This document shows positions 9,250 to 18,247 of a stretch of 46,068 nucleotides of DNA, piece after piece (within the stretch, counting starts at the first letter, position 1; each line of letters opens with the position of its first letter). Source of the stretch: Cryomorphaceae bacterium (GTDB lineage: Bacteria > Bacteroidota > Bacteroidia > Flavobacteriales > Crocinitomicaceae); NCBI GenBank assembly GCA_021298235.1, contig JAJTDX010000013.1, forward strand, positions 1 to 46,068. Direction: 5' to 3'. A program made the translations under genes and the position numbers. The notes under the pieces were generated by a model. The model did no database searches and was not told where the DNA came from. It saw nothing but the letters and a program-made list of their open reading frames with translations.

Positions 9250-10494
9250 TCAGAAAGACTGTTCAGAAAAATTCTTTCGAATCAGATATCTAACCGGTAA
9301 ATAAGAAAATATTACACTCAAGGAAGTTACTAAACATATGATCAATGCACCATCCACCCATGTTGGCACAACAGGAAATGCCTCTCCGTTCGAATTAGGC
9401 ATCTGAAGAGGAGAAAAACCAATTTGTGCAAAACATACCAAATAACCCAATAGCAGTCCGAAAAATATTCCCTTTGCACAAATCAACAAACCCTCGAAGA
9501 AAAAGATTCTAAACACCATGCCTCTTGTCATTCCAAATGCGATCATGGTTTGTACGTTATTTTTTTTCTCGATGAAGAGCATTGTTATCGATGCTACAAG
9601 ATTAAATGCCGCGAGAATAAAAACAAAAAAAAGAATGGCTATCACGAGTAGTTTTTCCGTTTTACTTGTTTTGAAGATAAGTTCATTTTTCTCGTATGAG
9701 GTTTTCACGAGAAATCCTTTACCCATTTTATGAATGAGTGAAGACTTCACTTCCTCTACATCTGAGTTTTCATCTACCTCTATATAAATTGCCGAAATAT
9801 CTCCATCGTAATCCAGCAAATCAGTCGCCAGGTTCAGAGGAACTACTAAATTTTCAGCATTTACCTCCCTGTTAAAATTCATTCTTCCAGAAAGATACAA
9901 CGAACCAGAATTAAATGGATTGGATCCCAAACGCATTTTCCCTTCGCGTTTCGGAGCAAAAATGGTTACCTGCTCAAATCCGTCCCGCTCTGGAATAAAG
10001 CCTCCAAGCTTGTCCAGTAAGGTCGCCCCGATAATTCCGAAATCCGTTCCTTGAGCGTGTAAGGATGGATACCCGTCGACCATATGAATGAACTGTTCTT
10101 TTTTCGTGGTTGTAAGTCCCGACATTTCAAGAAAAACTGTGTCGACTCCAATCATTGTCGCATTGATCCACTTTTTCTCATGCTTAATAACTACAACCTC
10201 CTCTACGGCGCGTGACAATCGTTTGACTCCCTCTGTTTTCGAAATGGACCGAAAATTCACCACGTCCTCCGGAAAGGTTTTCCCTTGAGCTGAACGTATG
10301 GTGATATCCGCATCAAAATCAGAGTATAATTTTTCGATCATGCTTTCAATACCGTTAAAGGCTGAAAGCAAGACTACGAGTGCGGCAGTGATCAAGGTAA
10401 TTCCTATGACAGAAATGCGAGTAATCAGATTAATTACCTGACCTTTTCGTCGGGAAGAAAGGTATCTTCGGGCTATATAAAAAGAAACGTTGAT
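9250..10494 (-). CDS. LolC/LolE-type (FtsX-like) ABC permease, non-canonical start
   Basis: Membrane half of an ABC system of the lipoprotein-release / MacB-FtsX type. A TM segment near the N-terminus (ISVIGITLITAALVVLLSAF) is followed by a large periplasmic domain (about residues 60-270) and three C-terminal TM segments (LLVIAILFFVFILAAFNLVA; IFFFEGLLICAKGIFFGLLLG; ALIICLVTSLSVIFSYLPV), the usual FtsX layout. The frame extends upstream of the first TTG (10395) with typical family sequence (INVSFYIARRYLSSRRKG). No ATG, GTG or TTG exists in that extension before an in-frame stop inside rbfA. The isoleucine codon ATC at 10494-10492 stands where homologues have their Met (from memory), giving 414 residues; ATT at 10503 is an alternative. 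Starting at the TTG 10395 would remove the amphipathic N-terminus and half of TM1. No ATPase partner is adjacent. Confidence 0.8.
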   Translation of the reverse strand: MNVSFYIARRYLSSRRKGQVINLITRISVIGITLITAALVVLLSAFNGIESMIEKLYSDFDADITIRSAQGKTFPEDVVNFRSISKTEGVKRLSRAVEEVVVIKHEKKWINATMIGVDTVFLEMSGLTTTKKEQFIHMVDGYPSLHAQGTDFGIIGATLLDKLGGFIPERDGFEQVTIFAPKREGKMRLGSNPFNSGSLYLSGRMNFNREVNAENLVVPLNLATDLLDYDGDISAIYIEVDENSDVEEVKSSLIHKMGKGFLVKTSYEKNELIFKTSKTEKLLVIAILFFVFILAAFNLVASITMLFIEKKNNVQTMIAFGMTRGMVFRIFFFEGLLICAKGIFFGLLLGYLVCFAQIGFSPLQMPNSNGEAFPVVPTWVDGALIICLVTSLSVIFSYLPVRYLIRKNFSEQSF

Positions 10495-10502
10495 AAGATT
10501 AA

Positions 10503-10841
10503 TTATTTCTTTTTGAGTAAATTATTAATTTTCTCAGCATAATCGAGGGAGTCGTCAATGTAGAAATGAAGCTCTGGAATCTTGCGCATGTTCTTCAATC
10601 TTTTCCCAATTTCCCCTCTGATCTTCCCGGCATGAGATTTAATACTTTCAAGAACCGTAGCTTTTTCTGGTCCAGCAAAGGAAGAAACGTAACATTTCGC
10701 AAGGGAGAGATCAGCAGTAACTCTCACAGCAGTTACGGTAACCAAAGCTCCTAAACATACCTCCCTGGCATTGCGTTGCAAGAATGCAGCAAGCTCCTGC
10801 TGAATCACACCTTCGATCTTGTTTTGTCGGATTGTTCCCAT
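10503..10841 (-). CDS. rbfA: Ribosome-binding factor A
   Basis: Small KH-like protein that binds the 30S subunit and helps mature the 5' end of 16S rRNA. It has 112 residues, with the N-terminal helix TIRQNKIEGVIQQELAAFLQR, then VTVTAVRVTADLSLAKCYVSSF, and the C-terminal helix-strand MRKIPELHFYIDDSLDYAEKINNLL; these are the family's conserved blocks. The ATG at 10841 lies 4 nt from a TATTTTTG promoter box, which predicts a leaderless mRNA. It is followed directly by the LolC/E-type permease, a common Bacteroidota order, and probably forms a two-gene operon with it. It is divergent from the ABC exporter gene, 58 bp away. Confidence 0.93.
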   Translation of the reverse strand: MGTIRQNKIEGVIQQELAAFLQRNAREVCLGALVTVTAVRVTADLSLAKCYVSSFAGPEKATVLESIKSHAGKIRGEIGKRLKNMRKIPELHFYIDDSLDYAEKINNLLKKK

Positions 10842-10845
10842 ACAG

Positions 10846-10853
10846 CAAAAATA
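10846..10853 (-). promoter_or_regulatory. -7 promoter box of rbfA (leaderless start)
   Basis: The minus strand reads TATTTTTG (TAnnTTTG), ending 4 nt before the rbfA ATG. Confidence 0.5.
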
Positions 10854-10885
10854 GGAATACTTCCTGCACCCACGGAAACAAAACT

Positions 10886-10893
10886 TATCTTTG
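10886..10893 (+). promoter_or_regulatory. -7 promoter box of the ABC exporter (leaderless start)
   Basis: TATCTTTG fully matches TAnnTTTG and ends 6 nt before the ATG at 10900, so transcription should start at or very near the start codon. Confidence 0.6.
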
Positions 10894-10899
10894 CCATCA

Positions 10900-12744
10900 A
10901 TGAAAGATATTTTACAGATCTATAAGTACACTTTTTCCTACAAAGGGAGAGCAGCACTTGTAATTCTTTTCAATCTTCTTTTTGTGGTTTTCAACCTCCT
11001 TTCTTTGGTGCTTTTTATACCGTTTCTTCAAATCATCTTCAAACCTCTTGATAATTTCATGCCGGTTGCTGAGCCTGTTTGGGACGGATCGCTTTTTGGA
11101 GCGGTAGCATATGTTAAAGATCTATACAATCACTTCATGCACGAAATGGTTAGGCAGGACCCAAAACAAGCTCTTCTGTTTGTCTGTATCAGCGTGTTCC
11201 TAGCTTTTTTCCTGAAAAACCTCTTCCGTTACGGAGCTGTTTGGCATCAGTCCGAGCTCAGAATGGCGGTTGTTCGTGACATTAGAAACCAACTCTTTCA
11301 CAAAGCGCTTATTTTGCCACTTTCCTTTTATACAAATGAAAGAAAAGGAGACATCATGTCACGCATGAATAATGATGTCGGGGAAATTGAAATTGCAGTA
11401 GTTGCAATACTCGAATTGATCTACCGGGAACCAGTTGCCATTTTAATTAATGTTGCGACGTTGATCTATTTAAGTCCACAGCTTACGGCAATATCCTTTA
11501 TTCTTTTGCCCATTTCTGCTCTTGTCATTTCCAGAATAGGAAAAAGCTTGAAGAAAACAGCAAAAAGTGGTCAGGAACAAATGGGTATCTTGTTTTCAAG
11601 CATTGAAGAAGGTCTTAGTGGTATTCGCATCATAAAAGCGTTCAATGCCATCGAACAGATGTATCATTCCTTTCAAAAAGTAAATCTGAAGCATCAGCAA
11701 TTGATTACAAAAACCTTCCGTAAAAAAGACCTTTCTCCCATCTTGAATGAGACTCTCGGAGCAGGCGTAATGCTTTGTTTAGTATGGTTTGGAGGCTCGA
11801 TGATCATCGATATGGCAAGCGGAACAACACTAACGGGAGAAGTGTTTTTGACCTTCATTATCGTCTTTTCTCAATTGCTTCGCCCCATTCAAGGCATATC
11901 TACCAACATTGGATTTCTGAACAAAGCAAAGGCCTCACAAGACCGTATCAACGAGATTTTAAATTCAGACGAAAAGATTGTGGAGGTGGAAAACCCCGTC
12001 AAATTACCAAACCTGAGCAAAGGTGTAAAATACGACAATGTGTCCTTCAAATATGGAGAGGAGTGGGTGCTCAGGAACATAGATATCGATATTCCGGTTG
12101 GGAAAACCATTGCTCTTGTAGGAGAATCCGGAAGTGGCAAGTCAACACTTGGAGACTTACTGCCCAGATTCTATGATGTGACAGAGGGGACCATCTATTT
12201 TGACGAAATTCCACTCACACAATGTGCGATACGGGACCTAAGAGGACACATAGGATTGGTTTCTCAAGAGTCAATTCTGTTCAATGCCACAGTTTTTGAA
12301 AACATCGCTTTCGGTATGCCGGATGCCTCTATGGAAAACGTCGAACGTGCTGCAAAAATTGCTAATGCTCATGATTTCATCATGCAACTCGAAAACGGCT
12401 ACCATACAAATATCGGCGAGCGTGGGGGAAAGCTTTCAGGAGGACAAAGGCAACGCATTAGCATTGCCAGAGCCGTTTTGAAAGACCCCAATATCCTCAT
12501 TTTGGATGAAGCTACTTCGGCATTGGACACCGAATCAGAGAGGCTGGTTCAGGAGGCACTTGATGAATTAATGAAAAACAGAACTACAATCATCATCGCC
12601 CATAGATTGTCTACGATTCGCAATGCAGATGAGATTATCGTACTGTCAAAAGGTGTTATTAAGGAGCGTGGAAAACATCAGGAGCTATTGGAAAAAAAAG
12701 GGATGTATTTCACGCTTTGTTCGCTTCAAGGAATTCATTCCTAA
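10900..12744 (+). CDS. MsbA-like ABC exporter (fused permease and ATPase)
   Basis: Half-transporter that would work as a homodimer in the inner membrane. Of 614 residues, about 1-340 form six TM segments (for example LVILFNLLFVVFNLLSLVLF and FLAFFLKNLFRYGAV). The ATPase follows from about 365: Walker A GESGSGKST, Q-loop VSQES, signature LSGGQRQR, Walker B ILILDEATSALD and the switch His in IIIAHRLSTIRNADE. The closest well-known relatives are MsbA-type lipid A flippases, which would fit the envelope genes around it, but the substrate cannot be read from sequence. The ATG at 10900 (MKDILQIYKYTF) is chosen over a TTG 9 nt upstream because the promoter box at 10886-10893 overlaps that TTG. Confidence 0.93.
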   Translation: MKDILQIYKYTFSYKGRAALVILFNLLFVVFNLLSLVLFIPFLQIIFKPLDNFMPVAEPVWDGSLFGAVAYVKDLYNHFMHEMVRQDPKQALLFVCISVFLAFFLKNLFRYGAVWHQSELRMAVVRDIRNQLFHKALILPLSFYTNERKGDIMSRMNNDVGEIEIAVVAILELIYREPVAILINVATLIYLSPQLTAISFILLPISALVISRIGKSLKKTAKSGQEQMGILFSSIEEGLSGIRIIKAFNAIEQMYHSFQKVNLKHQQLITKTFRKKDLSPILNETLGAGVMLCLVWFGGSMIIDMASGTTLTGEVFLTFIIVFSQLLRPIQGISTNIGFLNKAKASQDRINEILNSDEKIVEVENPVKLPNLSKGVKYDNVSFKYGEEWVLRNIDIDIPVGKTIALVGESGSGKSTLGDLLPRFYDVTEGTIYFDEIPLTQCAIRDLRGHIGLVSQESILFNATVFENIAFGMPDASMENVERAAKIANAHDFIMQLENGYHTNIGERGGKLSGGQRQRISIARAVLKDPNILILDEATSALDTESERLVQEALDELMKNRTTIIIAHRLSTIRNADEIIVLSKGVIKERGKHQELLEKKGMYFTLCSLQGIHS

Positions 12745-12859
12745 TAAAAAGAGGTTTTCAGGTTGAAATTATTTCTCAAAAAAGCAACATTTACCCTAGT
12801 TTTAGCGTTATTTAAATAAGTGGATTGTTTTTTGGTAAACACTCGGAAATAAACAGGAT

Positions 12860-15133
12860 TTGAAAATCATTCGAACATATAGTTGGTTTCTTTTTTTGAT
12901 CTGGCACTTATCAGTGAATGGTCAGCTTGCGACTACCCCTGGGACGCCTGCACCCGCTTTAGTTCAAAATGTCTTGCTCGGACCTGGAGTTACCGTGTCG
13001 AATATTACCTATAACGGAAGTCCTTCAGCTATCAGTGAATTTTCTTATGCCGGCCCAAATCTGGGAATTTCAAGTGGCATTGTAATGACAACAGGTACCA
13101 CCTACAACAACGGAGCCGGTCCACATGGCCCAAACAATTTAGCGAATGCAGGTGTAGACAACGGCGCTGCAGGTTCAGCCCTTTTATCTAATATTATTGG
13201 TGGCACACAAACCTTCAATGCCACCATTCTCGAATTCGATTTTATCCCTTATTCTGATACCGTTCGTTTCAGATATATTTTCGGCTCTGAAGAATATCCT
13301 GAATTTGCGCCACCAAACAATTCCTCTTACAACGATGTGTTTGGCTTTTTCATTTCGGGACCTGGAATCGCCGGAACGCAAAACATTGCACGGTTGCCTT
13401 CAGGCTCAATCGTCTCGATAAATAATGTCAATCAGATCACAAATTCCACCTATTACAACGACAATGGTGATGGAAATACAGCTCCTTACAACTCCTCCCC
13501 GCTTTACATTCAATACGATGGTTTTACAGATGTGCTCACGGCCTCATCGAAAGTTGAATGTGGCGAAACTTATCACCTTATCCTCGCTATTGCTGATGTA
13601 GGTGACGGAATATATGACTCCGGAATTTTTTTGGAGGCCAACTCTCTCTCCTCTAATACCTCTTCTGCACTGACCATACCCATTAATGTAAGCGGCACAG
13701 CAACCGAAGGAGTCGATTATACAGATATTCCTGCGTCTGTCACAATTCCTCCTGGACAAACGACTGTTACGCTTACACTTGATGCATTTGCGGATGCACT
13801 AACAGAAAGTGAAGAGACACTCTCTATTTCCTTCCAAATTACGGATGCCTGTGGAAATGTGAATCCGATTACGGTTGATCTCAGTATTGGTGATGTTCAA
13901 CCCGTTGCCGTAAGTGTAGAAAGTGGCGACGTGGTCTGTCCTGGAGATGATGTTGAATTAATGGCGGTAGCCTCCGGCGGTGTTGGTCCCTACACATATT
14001 CATGGAATACTGGAGCAAGTACCTCCTCTATATTTGTTACGCCTACTAGTACTCAAACATACACAGTTTCGGTTACGGACAATTGCCTTAATCAAACAGC
14101 CACTGGTTCGGGAACAGTGAATGTCCCGGTATACCCACCGATTGTGATTAATGAGTCGGCAGATATTACCGAAATCTGTCCGTATCTTCCGTCGCAATTA
14201 GAAACTTCCGTGACCGGTGGTGCAGGAAATTACTCCTACGCTTGGACGGATGAATCAGGTGCCAATCTCGGCAACCAAAGTACTCAAATCGTAACTCCTT
14301 CAGAAACTACAACTTACACAATTACTGTAACCGATCAATGTGGTTTAACATCTACGGCGACAGTAATTTATACCATTACCAGTCCACCGCTCCTTACGTC
14401 CATTACCCCGGACATCGAAATCTGTCCGGGAGACAGTGTCTTACTCACAGTTAATGCCTCAGGTGGCTACGGTCAGTATTTTTTCTTGTGGCCACAAACG
14501 GGTGAGACAAGTTCATCCATTTGGGTTTATCCACTAGAGTCAACAACCTACACTGTGAATGTTTCAGACGAATGTCAAACATTTGTTGTGACCGATCAAA
14601 CAACTGTTTTTGTAGTACGACCCAACGCTGATTTTGTAATTACAAGTTCGACGCTGTTTGATAATCTCCCTATTACCTTTCAGAACTTAACAACCAATGG
14701 TGAAACTTATTCCTGGGAATTTGGTGATGGCAATAGCTCTACAGTTGTGCATCCGAATAATATCTATGCAGAGCCCGGGACCTATATTGTAACCTTAATC
14801 GCTACTGACGAAAAAGGTTGTATGGATACCATTGCAAAACCAATTACCATTGAAGAAGGGTACTATGTGTATATCCCCAACACCTTTACACCGGATGGAT
14901 TTCGTTTCAATAATGTATTTGAAGCAAGTACAGTGGGGGTTCAAACACTGAACGTAAAAATCTTCAACAGATGGGGAGAGCTAGTTTTTGAATCAGAAGA
15001 ACGCGATTTTCAATGGGATGGCACTTACAGAGGTGCCCCAGTGCAAGACGGAACCTACATATGGAAAATCCGTTATTTTACGAATTCCGGTCGTGAAATT
15101 CTTACTACCGGACACATTAACTGTATTCGGTAA
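12860..15133 (+). CDS. Secreted choice-of-anchor L protein with T9SS type B sorting domain
   Basis: 757 residues starting at TTG (12860), which directly precedes a signal peptide (KIIRTYSWFLFLIWHLSVNGQ). Residues about 30-265 match the choice-of-anchor L domain: LVQNVLLGPGV, GIVMTTGT, a TILEFDFIPYSDTVRFRY strand pair, FGSEEYPEF and DVFGFFISGPG. Residues about 270-345 form a Calx-beta-like unit (GTATEGVDYTDIP, then LTESEETL). Three Ig-like repeats starting at VCPGDDVEL, ICPYLPSQL and ICPGDSVLL follow, then a PKD domain (SWEFGDGNSS ... HPNNIYAEPGTYIVTL). The C-terminus (PNTFTPDG, IFNRWGELVFE, WDGTYRG, DGTYIWKI, TGHINCIR) is the gliding-motility type B sorting domain. It is therefore exported by T9SS to the cell surface or medium; a binding or adhesive role is inferred. 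Its stop is 3 nt from the convergent SDR stop. Confidence 0.93.
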   Translation: MKIIRTYSWFLFLIWHLSVNGQLATTPGTPAPALVQNVLLGPGVTVSNITYNGSPSAISEFSYAGPNLGISSGIVMTTGTTYNNGAGPHGPNNLANAGVDNGAAGSALLSNIIGGTQTFNATILEFDFIPYSDTVRFRYIFGSEEYPEFAPPNNSSYNDVFGFFISGPGIAGTQNIARLPSGSIVSINNVNQITNSTYYNDNGDGNTAPYNSSPLYIQYDGFTDVLTASSKVECGETYHLILAIADVGDGIYDSGIFLEANSLSSNTSSALTIPINVSGTATEGVDYTDIPASVTIPPGQTTVTLTLDAFADALTESEETLSISFQITDACGNVNPITVDLSIGDVQPVAVSVESGDVVCPGDDVELMAVASGGVGPYTYSWNTGASTSSIFVTPTSTQTYTVSVTDNCLNQTATGSGTVNVPVYPPIVINESADITEICPYLPSQLETSVTGGAGNYSYAWTDESGANLGNQSTQIVTPSETTTYTITVTDQCGLTSTATVIYTITSPPLLTSITPDIEICPGDSVLLTVNASGGYGQYFFLWPQTGETSSSIWVYPLESTTYTVNVSDECQTFVVTDQTTVFVVRPNADFVITSSTLFDNLPITFQNLTTNGETYSWEFGDGNSSTVVHPNNIYAEPGTYIVTLIATDEKGCMDTIAKPITIEEGYYVYIPNTFTPDGFRFNNVFEASTVGVQTLNVKIFNRWGELVFESEERDFQWDGTYRGAPVQDGTYIWKIRYFTNSGREILTTGHINCIR

Positions 15134-15136
15134 ATT

Positions 15137-15925
15137 CTAAAGTGATTTTGTCCTTCCCCCATCTACAGGAACGTTGATCCCATTTATATAAGATGCGGCG
15201 GGAGAAGCTAAAAAAGCGATAGCATTTGCAATTTCTTCAGGCTGGGCAATGCGCCTCATCGGAGATTCTGAAGCCATTTCATCAAAGACTTGCTCAACTG
15301 TTTCTGAATGTTGCTGAGCTTTCACCGAAGCTATTGTCTGCAAACGAGCCGTGTTGGTCGCTCCCGGGAGAACATTGTTTACTGTTATTCCATAAACTCC
15401 TAATTCATTTGCCAGTGTCTTGCTCCAATTGGCAACAGCACCTCGGATGGTATTTGAAACACCAAGGTTTGGCAGAGGTTGTTTCACGGAGGTTGAGATC
15501 ACATTGATGATTCTTCCGTATCCAGTTTCTATCATCCCGGGATAAAGAGCTTGCACGAGAATGTGGTTACAAACAAGGTGCTGATTGAACGCATTTGTAA
15601 ATTCATCAATCGATGCATCTTTAATTGCGCCACCTTTGGGTCCTCCTGTGTTGTTCACCAGAATTTGCGCCTTATTGCCGTTTGAAATCCATTCGTTTAC
15701 AGCTTCAAAAACAGTATTAGGATTGCTGAAATCGGCAACTAAAAAAGAATGATTCTGGCCATTTACAGTGGGTAATTTAGTACTGAGTTCTTCAAGCAGA
15801 GCCCTGTTTCTGGCAACGAGAACAACATTCGCCCCAAGCTTTGCCAGCTCAATGGCAGTTGCTAAGCCAATTCCCTGCGTGCTTCCGCAAACTACAGCAT
15901 TTTTTCCAAAAAGAGTAAGCTCCAT
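15137..15925 (-). CDS. SDR-family oxidoreductase-like protein with altered catalytic tetrad
   Basis: 262-residue Rossmann protein resembling 3-oxoacyl-ACP reductase. The nucleotide loop reads CGSTQGIG (residues 13-20) instead of TGxxxGIG. NNTGG (91-95) is the NNAG equivalent and PVDGG the usual C-terminus. The serine of ISTS (Ser144) is present, but the catalytic YxxxK has become SNTIR (157-161), so both Tyr and Lys are missing. SDR subgroups with an imperfect tetrad of this type are known (the BKR-like SDR-like subgroup), so this is likely a family trait, not a mutation. Dehydrogenase activity should not be assumed. The start is the ATG at 15925. It ends in TAG. It is convergent with the type B cargo gene and divergent from the CUB protein. 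Confidence 0.9.
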   Translation of the reverse strand: MELTLFGKNAVVCGSTQGIGLATAIELAKLGANVVLVARNRALLEELSTKLPTVNGQNHSFLVADFSNPNTVFEAVNEWISNGNKAQILVNNTGGPKGGAIKDASIDEFTNAFNQHLVCNHILVQALYPGMIETGYGRIINVISTSVKQPLPNLGVSNTIRGAVANWSKTLANELGVYGITVNNVLPGATNTARLQTIASVKAQQHSETVEQVFDEMASESPMRRIAQPEEIANAIAFLASPAASYINGINVPVDGGRTKSL

Positions 15926-15971
15926 TTAATCGATTTTCGGTAAAATTAACCAAGATCAACCGATCTAAACC

Positions 15972-15999
15972 TTGAAGCCAAGAAATTATGGTAACTTTG
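15972..15999 (+). promoter_or_regulatory. Promoter of the CUB-domain T9SS protein
   Basis: TTG at 15972-15974, a 17-bp spacer, then TAACTTTG at 15992-15999 (full TAnnTTTG). The ATG is at 16020, giving a short leader. Confidence 0.6.
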
Positions 16000-16019
16000 C
16001 TAAAACAAATTTCTATAAA

Positions 16020-18236
16020 ATGAAACAAATTTTACTTTTTATCCTTTTGACAAGTGTAGTTTTCTCATCAAGGATTTCTATCGCTCAATGTACAAACAGT
16101 TTTGATTTTGGAAACGCTGTACTAACCACCACGCCTGGATCAAGCCAAACAATTTTTTGTAATTATGCTACAGAGTTTGGTACTTGGGAAGGTATTACTG
16201 CTGGGTATAGTTACACCACAACAAGTGACATCCCGACAGATTTTATAACAGTTCGTTCTGGATCCGCTACCGGACCGGTAGTTGCATTTGGTACACAACC
16301 TCTCAATTGGGTAGCAACGGTTTCAGGAGCTCATTACATTCACATTAATACGAATGCTACGTGTGGACAAGAAAGTTCTTGTCGCGACATCACCACAACA
16401 GTAAATGGACCAGCATCGGCTTGTACGGATCCTGCAATCGCTGGAAGTGTTTCCGCATCTGTTGAGGTGGCATGTTCAGGATCACCTTTCTCTCTTTCAC
16501 TTACTGGCGCGAGCATTGGTTCTGGTCTGACATATCAGTGGCAATCCTCTGCGGATGGTGTGACGTACACGGATATTCCAGGAGCAGTAAATTCAACATG
16601 CAGTGTTTCACAAACTTCTGCAACTTATTATCAATGTATAGTAACTTGTTCGGCAGGAACACCTGTAACTTCTACTCCATTGCAAGTAACAATTGGGTCA
16701 TGTGTAACAATGACGAACGGAAGTACAACCGCGTGCAGTGGGAATTTCTATGACAGTGGTGGTTCTTCAGGAGATTACCTTAACAATGAGTTATACACCT
16801 TTACAATCACTCCCTCTACTCCCGGGGCTTATCTTCAGATCGTTTTCAATTCTTTTGAACTAGAAACATGTTGTGACGACCTCACCGTGTATGATGGCAA
16901 CAGCACCGCCGCCCCATTAATGGGAACATTCGCAACAACACCGGGATCTATCACTTCAAGTGCGGCAGACGGCAGTCTTACCTTTGTGTTTTCATCCGAT
17001 GGTTCTGTGGTATTCACTGGCTGGGAAGCATCTATTGGATGTGTAACTACACCTCCTGCAAACGACCTGGTTTGTGCCCCAGAAGTAATACCGGTTGACG
17101 GAAGTGTCAATACGTATACTAATGGACTTGCATCTGTCGAAACTGGAGAATCTGCAATTGCGCCACCATCAACTGGGCTGATCTTTCATGTAAGAGAAAA
17201 AAACTTCGACAAGGCGATTGAGCTCTTTGACGCTCCGACGTCCGGGAATGTACGAATCTCATGTACAGATATCGAAATGGATGGTCAGGTTGCTGTATAT
17301 GAAGCCACTGATTGTTCTGATTTCTCAACTTTTAACTTAGTCGCTGCAAATGACAATGACCTTGACTTCGTTTCAGATGCGCCTAACTTCTCAATTTGTG
17401 GTTTAACACCTGGTCAGACCTACTATTTGATGTACGATTCAGGAAACAACTATGCGAGTGGACCTTTTTCGATCTCGATTTCTGAATACACCGCCTCGGC
17501 CGGAATTTCCTCAGGAGTGGTGGATGTTTGTAATGGTGAAACGGTAGATCTTTTTGACGGGATCAGCGGATATGATGCAGGTGGTACATGGGAAGAAACC
17601 ATCCCTACCTTCGGATTGTTAGGGTCTGTTTGGAACACTACTGGAGTAGCTTATCAGGTTTTTGACTTTCTGTATATTGTACAAGATGGTTGTATCATCG
17701 ATACTGCGATTTCACAAATTCATGTATTTGGTCCTTCCAGCGCAGGAAATGATGGGACAATTAATGCTTGTAGAGAGGAAACGATCAACTTGCTCTCAGG
17801 TTTGTCTGGGAATGTAGATTTAGGCGGAACATGGTATAACCCAAGTGATCAACCAATCAATGGCAACGTAATTACAACTAGCTCGATTCCGGGTCAGTTC
17901 AATTATGATTATGTGGCAAGCAATGGTGTTTGTCCAGCTGATACTTCAAATGTTCTTGTAATTGTTTCAGATTGCGTGGCAGGGATTGAAGATGAAACAG
18001 CCAGTGAATTCCTTGTTTTCCCTAACCCTTCAAAAGGAACAGTTTATGTTTCCGGATTAGTGGACAACAATTCAGTATTGGACGTAAAAGATTTAAATGG
18101 TAGATCTGTAGGGTTCAAAAAAGCTATCGAGGGTGGGTATTTACGAATAGAGCTGGACAAGTCCGCTCGCGGCATATACCTTCTTCAATTCCAGACGAAT
18201 GATCAAACGATTATTCGCAAAATTGTCATCGAATAA
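16020..18236 (+). CDS. Secreted CUB-domain protein with T9SS type A sorting domain
   Basis: 738 residues from the ATG at 16020; this start gives a proper signal peptide (MKQILLFILLTSVVFSSRISIAQ) and lies just behind the promoter at 15972-15999. An Ig-like repeat (about residues 140-225) is followed by a CUB domain (about 230-340; CSGNFYDSGGSSGDYLNNE, then CCDDLTVYDGNSTAAPL). Further beta-rich segments follow, including GLTPGQTYYLMYDSG, usual before Bacteroidota sorting domains. The C-terminus (FLVFPNPSKGTVYVSG ... GIYLLQFQTNDQTIIRKIVIE) is a Por-type (type A) sorting signal that is cleaved and replaced by a lipid anchor or released. No catalytic motif is seen. The 3-hydroxyanthranilate dioxygenase starts 11 nt after the stop and may be co-transcribed. 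Confidence 0.92.
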   Translation: MKQILLFILLTSVVFSSRISIAQCTNSFDFGNAVLTTTPGSSQTIFCNYATEFGTWEGITAGYSYTTTSDIPTDFITVRSGSATGPVVAFGTQPLNWVATVSGAHYIHINTNATCGQESSCRDITTTVNGPASACTDPAIAGSVSASVEVACSGSPFSLSLTGASIGSGLTYQWQSSADGVTYTDIPGAVNSTCSVSQTSATYYQCIVTCSAGTPVTSTPLQVTIGSCVTMTNGSTTACSGNFYDSGGSSGDYLNNELYTFTITPSTPGAYLQIVFNSFELETCCDDLTVYDGNSTAAPLMGTFATTPGSITSSAADGSLTFVFSSDGSVVFTGWEASIGCVTTPPANDLVCAPEVIPVDGSVNTYTNGLASVETGESAIAPPSTGLIFHVREKNFDKAIELFDAPTSGNVRISCTDIEMDGQVAVYEATDCSDFSTFNLVAANDNDLDFVSDAPNFSICGLTPGQTYYLMYDSGNNYASGPFSISISEYTASAGISSGVVDVCNGETVDLFDGISGYDAGGTWEETIPTFGLLGSVWNTTGVAYQVFDFLYIVQDGCIIDTAISQIHVFGPSSAGNDGTINACREETINLLSGLSGNVDLGGTWYNPSDQPINGNVITTSSIPGQFNYDYVASNGVCPADTSNVLVIVSDCVAGIEDETASEFLVFPNPSKGTVYVSGLVDNNSVLDVKDLNGRSVGFKKAIEGGYLRIELDKSARGIYLLQFQTNDQTIIRKIVIE

Positions 18237-18247
18237 ATACGCTACTT

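Noticed and set aside
12745..12859. A small RNA or tRNA in the spacer before the anchor-L protein
   Set aside because: No cloverleaf, no strong hairpin and no T-run were found; it is plain AT-rich spacer.
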